From Coxiellaceae bacterium (lineage in GTDB: Bacteria > Pseudomonadota > Gammaproteobacteria > GCA-013414725): a stretch of 5,900 nucleotides of DNA. The stretch lies in contig CP058706.1 in NCBI GenBank assembly GCA_013414725.1, forward strand, positions 2,166,236 through 2,172,135, written 5' to 3'. Below the pieces are notes generated by a model. The model was not told where the DNA came from, did not search any database, and saw nothing but the letters and a program-made list of their open reading frames with translations. Position numbers and translations under genes: made by a program. This document shows positions 1-5,319 of the stretch, piece by piece (positions within the stretch are counted from its first letter, which is position 1; every line of letters begins with the position of its first letter).

Positions 1-714
1 GGCCTCTTCCAAACGGTGTAAATAGGCATCTAAAGATTTTTTATCAGGCCATGCGGTGCCATAAATGCGTTGCAACATTTCATTATTAGAATCGCCACGC
101 CAATAAGCCCCAGCGAGCTTAGTCAATTTAAAGGCTTTTAAGTGACCAGTATTAGGCACGTGGGGGCCACGGCACAAATCTACAAAATCGCCCTGTTGAT
201 AGACTGACAATGTTTCATCGGCTGGAATACTTGCAATAATATCCGCTTTGTATTCCTCACCCCGGCTACGAAAGAAAGCGATGGCTTGTTCACGTTCCAT
301 TTTACGACGCGATACAGGAATGTTTTGGCTTGCCAATTCATGCATTTTGGCTTCAATGCGGGGCAAATCATCCAAGCTAAAGCCCGGCGGATAAGAAAAA
401 TCATAATAAAAGCCATCTTCAATCACTGGGCCAATAGTGACCTGGGCTTGAGGAAATAATTCTTTAACAGCATGGGCCAATAGATGCGCTGTTGAATGGC
501 GAATAATCTCAAGGCCTTCAGCATCTTTATCAGTGACAATGCTGACGACTGCATCTTGTTCTAATAGATGCGAGGTATCAACCAACTTTCCATCGACTCT
601 TCCGGCCAAAGCGGCCTTGGCCAATCCGGCACCAATGTTTGCGGCCAGTTCAGCAACCGTAACTGGTTGTTCAAAATGACGTTTACTGCCATCAGGAAGT
701 GTTATGACTGGCAT
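1..714 (-). CDS. thrS: Threonine--tRNA ligase (ThrS), N-terminal 238 residues, cut by the left window edge
   Basis: Cytoplasmic enzyme that charges tRNA-Thr with threonine using ATP; its N-terminal editing domain hydrolyses mischarged Ser-tRNA-Thr. Seen: the protein opens [10 protein letters not shown], the usual ThrS start. A TGS domain covers about residues 1-61, followed by the N2 editing domain. The editing-site residues are present: H73 and H77 (HSTAHLLAH), and C181 and H185 (DLCRGPH). The frame then runs intact through [20 protein letters not shown] to the edge at residue 238; the catalytic core and anticodon-binding domain lie outside. The ATG at 714 is chosen because it matches the family start and has AGGA (723-726 on the reverse strand) about 8 nt upstream. 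An in-frame ATG at 732 would add only six residues. There are no frameshifts in 714 nt, unlike the neighbouring plus-strand gene. Transcribed divergently from that gene. Confidence 0.97.
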   Translation of the reverse strand, partial: MPVITLPDGSKRHFEQPVTVAELAANIGAGLAKAALAGRVDGKLVDTSHLLEQDAVVSIVTDKDAEGLEIIRHSTAHLLAHAVKELFPQAQVTIGPVIEDGFYYDFSYPPGFSLDDLPRIEAKMHELASQNIPVSRRKMEREQAIAFFRSRGEEYKADIIASIPADETLSVYQQGDFVDLCRGPHVPNTGHLKAFKLTKLAGAYWRGDSNNEMLQRIYGTAWPDKKSLDAYLHRLEEA

Positions 715-764
715 TGTTACTGTCCTATTCATAGGTTATACGGCTCAATTTTAGTAAACCAGCT

Positions 765-792
765 ATTATACAAAAAACACCAATAAAATCAA
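765..792 (-). promoter_or_regulatory. thrS: Candidate sigma-70 promoter of thrS
   Basis: On the reverse strand a perfect TATAAT (765-770) follows TTGATT (787-792, four of six matches to TTGACA) with a 16-bp gap that is T-rich. Transcription would begin near 757 and give a leader of about 40 nt before the ATG at 714. That is too short for a T-box riboswitch. Read from consensus only; no transcription data. Confidence 0.6.
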
Positions 793-812
793 TAAGATCA
801 TTTTCATAAGAT
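792..812. repeat. Short direct repeat ATAAGAT x2, 14-bp period
   Basis: ATAAGAT occurs at 792-798 and again at 806-812, a spacing of 14 bp, touching the upstream edge of the proposed thrS -35 box. It could be a binding site for a regulator in the divergent spacer, but seven-base repeats in AT-rich DNA arise easily by chance. The rest of the 715-934 spacer holds no gene or RNA that I can recognise. Confidence 0.15.
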
Positions 813-853
813 AATGGAGCCAGAATCCATACTAGTTTTTACAAAAAAGAGGT

Positions 854-882
854 TTGTTATCATGGCCTCCCAAAAATATCTG
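854..882 (+). promoter_or_regulatory. Weak candidate promoter of the LRR-ankyrin-SH2 gene
   Basis: TTGTTA (854-859) lies 17 bp upstream of TATCTG (877-882), a poor -10 box. This is the best sigma-70-like pair I find upstream of the start at 935, and it is not convincing. I saw no clear tandem motif for the PmrA or CpxR regulators that control some Legionella effector genes. The real promoter may need an activator. Confidence 0.2.
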
Positions 883-920
883 CTTTAGAAAGCTGTCATT
901 GAAACGTGATTACAAAAATC

Positions 921-926
921 AGGAGG
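921..926 (+). promoter_or_regulatory. Strong Shine-Dalgarno AGGAGG deciding the start at 935
   Basis: AGGAGG sits 8 nt upstream of ATG 935. It marks 935 rather than the in-frame TTG at 854 as the translation start; the 854 extension has no such site and encodes an unremarkable 27-residue leader. The intact ribosome site argues that the gene was translated recently or still is. Confidence 0.85.
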
Positions 927-934
927 AATTAATT

Positions 935-1330
935 ATGCCAAGCCTATCAAATGAATGGGATGCCTTATTTCAACGCCTGGGCTCCCTCAGCTACATCGAA
1001 TTATATGACAGCTATCTTTGCAACCGTCTCTCTGAATTTTGCGCAGTAATGTCGAAAAATACCAGCATCATTGAAGCAAACTTAAACTGGAACCATTTTA
1101 AACCGGACGATGGCCAAATCTTGGGGCAAATGTTGCAACAGAACAACACCATTAGCCGACTTTATCTTTCTTCCAACACATTAGCAGACGCTGGCGCAGA
1201 GAGCATAAGCATTGCATTACAACAAAACACAGGCCTTGCTTATCTTGCTATGGCTGACAATAGCATTCACGATCTAGGCGCCGAAAAAATAGCGGAAAGC
1301 TTAACAAAAATCACTCACTCACGCATTTAG
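935..1330 (+). CDS. Leucine-rich-repeat N-terminal fragment of the disrupted effector
   Basis: Translates as 131 residues from ATG 935, chosen for the AGGAGG at 921-926. After a roughly 40-residue helical cap come 28-residue ribonuclease-inhibitor-type repeats starting at residues 42, 70 and 98, each opening with an Asn (NTSIIEANL, NNTISRLYL, NTGLAYLAM) and carrying the LxxLxLxxN-type core. The frame stops within the fourth repeat because one A is missing at 1306-1310. The repeats continue in another frame from 1312 (NHSLTHLDLSDNSIG) and, after a second shift at 1386-1392, in a third (ALLELRLAGNS), ending near 1437. LRR arrays of this type bind proteins. There is no signal peptide, which fits a cytoplasmic protein or a type IV secretion substrate. 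As drawn this is the translatable 5' part of a longer gene, not a separate gene. Confidence 0.75.
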   Translation: MPSLSNEWDALFQRLGSLSYIELYDSYLCNRLSEFCAVMSKNTSIIEANLNWNHFKPDDGQILGQMLQQNNTISRLYLSSNTLADAGAESISIALQQNTGLAYLAMADNSIHDLGAEKIAESLTKITHSRI

Positions 1331-1459
1331 ATTTAAGTGATAATTCCATCGGTGAAACAGGTATCTCATATTTAAGCCAAGCCTTAAAAAAATCATGCCT
1401 TACTTGAACTCAGATTAGCCGGCAACAGCCCTAAATATCAGGAAATCATTCAAGAATAT

Positions 1460-1711
1460 TTGAAAAGAAACGAGGAACTTCGCGATAAGTTACACACAGC
1501 TGCTCAAACAAATAACATAAGAGAAGCAACCGCTTTAATTCAACAAGGAGTAAGCCTTATATCTACCTCTGGCAATGATGCTAATACTCCTTTGCATTGG
1601 GCTGTCATCAATGACCATAAAGAAATGATAGCCATGTTAATCAAATCAATGCAGGCAAAAAAATCCCACTTCACCAGCTCAACAATGAGGGGCAAACCGC
1701 TCAAGACCTAG
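1460..1711 (+). CDS. Ankyrin-repeat fragment of the disrupted effector
   Basis: The frame is open from just after the A7 run at 1386-1392 and can be translated from ATG 1460. It carries LHTAAQTNNIREATALIQQG, a first ankyrin repeat, and then NTPLHWAVINDHKEMIAMLI, a second with the diagnostic TPLHWA tetrapeptide region. One A missing from 1657-1663 breaks the frame. The third, shorter repeat follows in the next frame (LNNEGQTAQDLAYNKPEILA) from about 1680. The reported C-terminus after MQAKK is out-of-frame translation and should be ignored. Ankyrin repeats directly after LRRs suggest a composite host-protein-binding N-terminus. No ribosome site precedes 1460, so this is a gene segment and not an independent gene. 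Confidence 0.6.
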   Translation: MKRNEELRDKLHTAAQTNNIREATALIQQGVSLISTSGNDANTPLHWAVINDHKEMIAMLIKSMQAKKSHFTSSTMRGKPLKT

Positions 1712-1731
1712 CCTACAATAAGCCGGAAATC

Positions 1732-1914
1732 TTGGCATTATTCAACGAAAGCTCTACCTCATCTGAATTACCTCCAAATTCGGATGACATTAATTGCTTA
1801 TTGAAACAAGCCCACTATTGGAGCTCTGCAGCAAGCCAAGTCATGGCCAATGTTATTAGCGAGGAGAGAAAAATAAATACGGCATGTATTCTGATGAAGG
1901 CGCAAAAGATTTGA
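1732..1914 (+). CDS. Fragment: end of ankyrin region and start of helical linker
   Basis: Open frame that continues upstream to the 1657-1663 shift; 1732 is only the first possible start (TTG). It encodes the end of the last ankyrin repeat (ALFNESS) followed by NCLLKQAHYWSSAASQVM, a likely helix. The last roughly 15 codons are ambiguous. Restoring one base in the A5 run at 1869-1873 and one in T3 1910-1912 gives the natural-looking YGMYSDEGAKDFEQL, whereas dropping one A at 1904-1907 gives a less convincing alternative. Either way translation then continues through 1915-2032 in the frame of the next fragment. There is no ribosome site; it is part of the large gene. Confidence 0.35.
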   Translation: MALFNESSTSSELPPNSDDINCLLKQAHYWSSAASQVMANVISEERKINTACILMKAQKI

Positions 1915-2032
1915 GCAATTAACAATTCTACAGACCAAAGCAATAGCAATTAATCTACAAATTCATTCTTTAACAAACATTAAAAAAATTCAACAAACCA
2001 TCAATGATCTTGTTGAAATAGTTGCCAGATGG

Positions 2033-2416
2033 ATGAAATTTTCCTCATTCATTGGTACCATCCCTTCTTACAACCCAGAAGATCGAAAACGAGAACAACA
2101 ACAAGCGCTACAAAATTCCAGCGGAGTAACACAAAACATGCTCGATGCAACTGTTGCTGCGTTGAACTCGGCGATAGAGAAAACAGAAAATATAACCATC
2201 GATACAGCGATAAGACAAACCCTAAAAACTATTCAACAAAATTTGGAGAAGTTACAATCATTAAAGTCAAATAAAGACATAAGGGATAAAGTTATAGTTC
2301 AATTTAGGGAAATACAATCAATACTGACCATTATTGAGTTAACCAATTCAATCAATACCGCCGTCTTAAATGTTTTCAGCAATACCAAACAACAAAACTT
2401 TTTCATTACAGCCTAA
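2033..2416 (+). CDS. Helical linker fragment leading into the first SH2 domain
   Basis: The frame is open from about 1915; ATG 2033 is an internal methionine without a ribosome site. The content is Gln-, Asn- and Ile-rich helix (KTIQQNLEKLQSLKSNKD, VIVQFREIQSILTIIEL) with heptad-like spacing, probably a coiled-coil or helical-bundle spacer. At 2399-2403 a T5 run breaks the frame at the first residues of the SH2 domain: restoring one T turns NFFITA-stop into NFFHYSLTREQAE. No function of its own is visible. Confidence 0.45.
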   Translation: MKFSSFIGTIPSYNPEDRKREQQQALQNSSGVTQNMLDATVAALNSAIEKTENITIDTAIRQTLKTIQQNLEKLQSLKSNKDIRDKVIVQFREIQSILTIIELTNSINTAVLNVFSNTKQQNFFITA

Positions 2417-2660
2417 CTCGCGAACAAGCAGAAACATTACTAAAAACACGTGCGCAAGGTACATTTTTATTCCGTAAAGCTCTCAACCCAACAGCGTGGC
2501 GATCAGTTTTTAGAAGACGATCATCAAAAAATTATGCACCTGTTGGTGGCGCTAAAAACGATCACATTACGATTGGCAATGATCTGTCTTTTAGCAACCT
2601 AACTGATTGTTTAAAAATTATTCAGCCACACTGACACAACCGGTGGCCACCACTGCCGAT
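2404..2660 (+). pseudogene. First SH2 domain, broken by four internal frameshifts
   Basis: Reconstructed across A3 2476-2478, T5 2507-2511, A5 2555-2559 and A5 2613-2617. In order it reads FHYSLTREQAETLLKTRAQG, TFLFRKSSQPNSVAISFLED, DHQKIMHLLVALKND, SFSNLTDCLKNYSATLTQP. This parallels the intact SH2 domain at 3291-3540 nearly residue by residue: LTRE, FLFRKSSQPNS, a histidine in the D-strand region (MHLLV against RHALL) and the closing LTxP. FLFRK corresponds to the FLVR motif whose arginine (codon 2473-2475) grips phosphotyrosine. No single frame covers it, so the 2417-2807 stretch looks empty to a simple gene finder. Domain identity is from sequence pattern; ligand preference is unknown. 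Confidence 0.75.
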
Positions 2661-2833
2661 GAAACTAAACCATCAAAATCTGTTCATGGCAATAATATTA
2701 ACCTACGGCTCCAACTTTGGTCGTCAATCACAGAAAAATGTTAGCATACGCCTATGAAGAATCAGCGAAAAATCGCTACAGTATTCAAGAAGGCAATGAA
2801 ATAGCTGATGCATTTAGTGCTGCAAGAAAAAAA
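2640..2833 (+). pseudogene. Inter-SH2 linker remnant
   Basis: After SH2-1 the composite frame gives a Thr/Pro/Ser-rich hinge (QPVATTADETKPSKSVHG). Restoring one C at 2702-2703 links it to NPTAPTLVVNHRK. A helical stretch then follows (MLAYAYEESAKNRYSIQEGN, EIADAFSAARK), ending at the A7 run 2827-2833, beyond which the frame of the SH2-2 fragment takes over. No recognised domain; it seems to be a flexible tether plus helix between the two SH2 modules. Confidence 0.5.
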
Positions 2834-3965
2834 TTACTCAACTGCAAGAGAGCATGAAAAAATAGAAACCCGTTATGATTCACAAGAGATAATTAATAGC
2901 TTTATCGAGGTCTTTAATAGTTGGAAAGATTTTAAAGCACATTATGGTAGCCTCCCAACTTTTGACTTAGCGAAACAAGCGGAGGAAGCTAGAGAAGAAC
3001 TAGAGCGGATCCAAGTAATACAAGATGAATTGCTAAATGTAACTCAGCTTTTACTGGAGGATATCTTAGCAAATATTCAAATTTTAGATGATATTGCTCA
3101 AAATAACGTCAAGAAAATACAAGAAAAATTTCAAAAATTGATCAAAAATACCAAAGAAGCGAATATTAAAGATGAACTATTTAAACTTTATTCTGAATTA
3201 AATGAAATCAGTGCACCAATCGAAATGGCCCATATAATTAATCAAGCCATCACTACCACTTCCCCTAATACTGACGGCACCAGCAGTTCCTACTATCATA
3301 ATTTAACAAGAGAAGAATCTGAAAGAGTATTAAAGGGTAAAACGCCAGGTTGTTTCTTGTTCCGTAAAAGTTCGCAGCCAAATAGCATTTCACTCAGTTA
3401 TATGTATGCTGACAAGACGATCAGACATGCCTTGCTTCAACATTCAAATGGAAACTTCGTTTATATGGATAAGTCCTACAGCAATCTAGCTGAATTTTTA
3501 TTGGCATACAAAGAGACATTGACTACACCTCTTGCGAGAATATCAGCAACTTCAGCGAACAATAATAATGCCACAAAACAATCTTATCAAAAACCTCCTG
3601 CTGCACCCTCAATGCAAACAGTCGAATTATCTGTTATATCATCAATTGAAGAAGTCAAACGGGCACAAAATACACTAAAAACGCAACTTGACGAATTAAG
3701 TCAATTGGAAACCAACATAAAATCATTACTGAAAACAAAGGGCAATTACTCGAACTTTAATGAAGAAGAACGATTAAAAACAGAATTAAAGAAAATTCAA
3801 GAACAACATGCCGTTTTATGGGGTGATTATCAAGCTGTACAGATAAAAGCCCAGGCCATTGAAGCATTTAAACAATACCCCAACCAATGGGAATATTATC
3901 ACTTCTTTTATATTGTTTTCGAAGAATTTTTACCGGTTGCAAAGCTGCGGCAAGCTTACTATTGA
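2808..3965 (+). CDS. SH2-domain-containing central fragment of the disrupted effector
   Basis: The longest open piece, 385 codons. The first residues (2808-2833) are probably out of frame, and true continuity comes through the A7 run at 2827-2833. Residues about 10-155 are charged helix, probably coiled coil (QAEEAREELERIQVIQDELL). The SH2 domain covers about residues 162-244 (3291-3540): YYHNLTREESERVL contains the helix-A arginine, FLFRKSSQPNSISLSY the phosphate-binding arginine (codon 3363-3365), IRHALLQH the D-strand histidine, and YSNLAEFLLAYKETLTTPL the closing helix. A Ser/Asn/Pro hinge and a second coiled coil (EEVKRAQNTLKTQLDELSQL) follow. SH2 domains bind phosphotyrosine peptides, here presumably host proteins. 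Bacterial SH2 domains are best known from Legionella. The last 11 residues are out of frame after T5 3927-3931. Confidence 0.7.
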   Translation: MHLVLQEKNYSTAREHEKIETRYDSQEIINSFIEVFNSWKDFKAHYGSLPTFDLAKQAEEAREELERIQVIQDELLNVTQLLLEDILANIQILDDIAQNNVKKIQEKFQKLIKNTKEANIKDELFKLYSELNEISAPIEMAHIINQAITTTSPNTDGTSSSYYHNLTREESERVLKGKTPGCFLFRKSSQPNSISLSYMYADKTIRHALLQHSNGNFVYMDKSYSNLAEFLLAYKETLTTPLARISATSANNNNATKQSYQKPPAAPSMQTVELSVISSIEEVKRAQNTLKTQLDELSQLETNIKSLLKTKGNYSNFNEEERLKTELKKIQEQHAVLWGDYQAVQIKAQAIEAFKQYPNQWEYYHFFYIVFEEFLPVAKLRQAYY

Positions 3966-4876
3966 GTATTAGCAAAGAAGGTAATCTCGCTGACCATGCA
4001 GGACGTATAGATATTGTCGGAAAAATAGTGTCATTTTTCCCTCTGTTAGGCCGTGACATTGAAAATGTACTTGGTAAAATTTCCGATGTTCTAAAATCAA
4101 TCGACCACAAACAAGTCATAGCCATTATTCAATCCATCTCCCGCATCGGCACATCAGACGAAATCAAAGTAATAATCTCCGAAACTGCTTTTAATCTAAC
4201 ACAAAGATATGCGGACAACTTGAGTGAATTATTATCTAAAGAAGAGACTGGCCAACAACCATTGACATTGCCTAATGACTCATTGCCTATGCGATTAGCT
4301 GCTCTTGGTAAACATTATATCAATCTTGCCAAAGAAAGTGTTTACAAACAACCACCAAAATCGCAAGCTGAAGCCTTGGCTATTTTTGCATTAAATTTAA
4401 TTGTGGGCGCTTTCTTTGACCTACGCATTGAATTAGATGGAAATTTTGTTAATCAATTTTTATCAGTCATCTCACAACCTCCTAAAAGATATGCAATTCA
4501 GCAGATTTTATTAGAAACATTTGCCGAAACTTTAGTGACCAAAACGCAAAAGCGTTTACTCATGGCTGACTTCTATCGAAAGCCAGGAATTAAAGTCGAT
4601 GACGAGAATTATTTTGCTGGTAATGGAACAGATCCTGATAAATATGGCTTCCGTCATGGCACAATGGAAGAGGTTGTTTCTTTAGCCTTAACAAAGGTTA
4701 ACACTCCTAATCAAACCATACCATCAAAGCCCGTAACTACAGCACAACCTATTTCAAGCTTGGTAAACTCTAAATCACCCATATCTCACTCAGATACTTA
4801 TCAACAATTAACCCGTCAACTAGTGTCACCAGTAGATATCTCCAATAAGGCTGATAAAAAGAAATCGAGCAGTTAA
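3887..4876 (+). CDS. Unrecognised helical C-terminal region of the disrupted effector
   Basis: True continuity enters this frame at T5 3927-3931: adding one T joins YPNQWEYYHFFYIVFEEF to FTGCKAAASLLLSISKEGN, so the MGILSLLLYC start at 3887 is an artefact. The region is about 310 residues, predicted mostly helical by eye. It has an amphipathic or hydrophobic stretch (DIVGKIVSFFPLLGRDIENV), repeated helices (KQVIAIIQSISRIG), and later a hydrophobic helix (ALAIFALNLIVGAFFDL) that is not long or hydrophobic enough for a confident membrane segment. Near the end is a motif with YGFRHGTMEEV. I do not recognise the family. It could be a localisation or oligomerisation domain; a catalytic role is possible, but I see no known active-site motif. 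A missing A at 4856-4860 ends the frame. Confidence 0.55.
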   Translation: MGILSLLLYCFRRIFTGCKAAASLLLSISKEGNLADHAGRIDIVGKIVSFFPLLGRDIENVLGKISDVLKSIDHKQVIAIIQSISRIGTSDEIKVIISETAFNLTQRYADNLSELLSKEETGQQPLTLPNDSLPMRLAALGKHYINLAKESVYKQPPKSQAEALAIFALNLIVGAFFDLRIELDGNFVNQFLSVISQPPKRYAIQQILLETFAETLVTKTQKRLLMADFYRKPGIKVDDENYFAGNGTDPDKYGFRHGTMEEVVSLALTKVNTPNQTIPSKPVTTAQPISSLVNSKSPISHSDTYQQLTRQLVSPVDISNKADKKKSSS

Positions 4877-4896
4877 AGCAAGACTATGAAGAGAAA

Positions 4897-5244
4897 TTGC
4901 AGCAGCAAGAGGAAAAACTAAAAAGGCAAGAAGCAGCACTAAAGAAAATGAGAAGTAAAATTGAGGAGTTAGCCAAACAAAACCCTACAGAAATAGACCT
5001 AGATAATGGTAGTCCTGTACTTCAAATACAAGCACAAACCAAACAACAAACACACCCTGCTAATACAGCAACTGCTAAAAATAGACGGGAGGTTGAATTA
5101 GAAAAACGCTTACGTTATAATGAAAAAATTCTCAATATCATAGCAGAAAAATTTCAAATTAAATTACCTGAAGATGAAACTGAGCTTTCCGACGATGATC
5201 CTGATAAACAGGAATTATTCTCATATTCAAACACACTAACATAA
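4897..5244 (+). CDS. Coiled-coil tail with acidic C-terminus, last fragment of the disrupted effector
   Basis: The frame is open from 4861; with one A restored at 4856-4860 it continues DKKEIEQLKQDYEEKLQQ from the preceding fragment. Residues up to about AKQ are a strong heptad coiled coil (EEKLKRQEAALKKMRSKIEE). A Gln/Thr/Asn linker follows, then a second helix (ELEKRLRYNEKILNIIAEKF) and the tail LPEDETELSDDDPDKQELF ending at TAA 5242-5244. Acidic residues fill positions about -10 to -24 from the end, with Leu at -2. Legionella Dot/Icm substrates often carry a glutamate-rich E-block and small or hydrophobic residues near the end, so this fits a type IV secretion signal, by inference only. 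The ATG often chosen for this piece has no ribosome site. Confidence 0.55.
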   Translation: MQQQEEKLKRQEAALKKMRSKIEELAKQNPTEIDLDNGSPVLQIQAQTKQQTHPANTATAKNRREVELEKRLRYNEKILNIIAEKFQIKLPEDETELSDDDPDKQELFSYSNTLT

Positions 5245-5268
5245 AATCGCAGTGCTGCATATCTATAC

Positions 5269-5316
5269 GTAGCGAAGATTTCCTTGCAATAATATTGGAA
5301 GAAGATGCTTCGCTAC
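5269..5316. terminator. Inverted repeat between convergent genes, possible bidirectional terminator
   Basis: GTAGCGAAG (5269-5277) and CTTCGCTAC (5308-5316) are perfect 9-bp inverted arms around a 30-base loop. The loop holds a smaller palindrome, CAATA-A-TATTG (5287-5297). The element fills the spacer between the stop at 5244 (plus strand) and the stop at 5320 (minus strand), the right place for a terminator serving both genes. There is no T-run on either side, so a standard intrinsic terminator is not proven. A short dispersed palindromic repeat is an alternative. Confidence 0.4.
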
Positions 5317-5319
5317 CTT

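Larger units (their letters stand above)
935..5244 (+). pseudogene. Giant LRR-ankyrin-tandem SH2-coiled-coil effector-like gene, disrupted by about 14 frameshifts
   Basis: I read 935-5244 as one gene. Restoring bases at these runs joins all the open frames: A5 1306-1310, A7 1386-1392, A7 1657-1663, A5 1869-1873 with T3 1910-1912, T5 2399-2403, A3 2476-2478, T5 2507-2511, A5 2555-2559, A5 2613-2617, CC 2702-2703, A7 2827-2833, T5 3927-3931 and A5 4856-4860. About 16 restored bases give about 1,441 residues without an in-frame stop. Domain order: LRRs (about 42-166), ankyrin repeats (about 186-280), helical linker, SH2-1 (about 492-575), linker, SH2-2 (about 790-873), linker, unrecognised helical region (about 983-1300), coiled coil (about 1314-1350), acidic C-terminus. 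Likely a host-directed effector: LRR and ankyrin repeats bind proteins, SH2 domains bind phosphotyrosine, which is chiefly a host-cell mark. Function beyond binding is unknown and no catalytic domain is recognised. Either a decaying gene or an intact gene with homopolymer errors in the sequence. Confidence 0.8.

Noticed and set aside
180..422. Minus-strand 80-residue open frame
   Set aside because: Lies in another frame within the clear thrS coding sequence, has no family resemblance and no ribosome site.
715..764. T-box or other structured leader controlling thrS
   Set aside because: The predicted leader is about 40 nt, with no specifier stem or antiterminator sequence.
568..786. Plus-strand 72-residue open frame
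   Set aside because: Antisense to the thrS start and promoter; composition is that of a shadow frame.
854..934. Upstream TTG start extending the LRR protein by 27 residues
   Set aside because: No ribosome site before 854, whereas AGGAGG sits at ideal spacing before ATG 935.
2029..2274. Plus-strand 81-residue open frame
   Set aside because: Overlaps the helical linker frame almost entirely and has an implausible Cys/Arg-rich composition.
2699..2760. A new gene start between the two SH2 domains
   Set aside because: There is no ribosome site, and the frames join smoothly to both sides when one C is restored at 2702-2703.
3868..4125. Minus-strand 85-residue open frame
   Set aside because: Antisense to the C-terminal region of the effector-like gene, with no recognisable motif.
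1306..4860. Programmed ribosomal frameshifting or transcriptional slippage restoring the full protein
   Set aside because: The runs are mostly five to seven bases, shorter than those known to slip efficiently in bacteria, and some sites (AAA, CC, TTT) are not slippery. About 14 successive events would leave almost no product.
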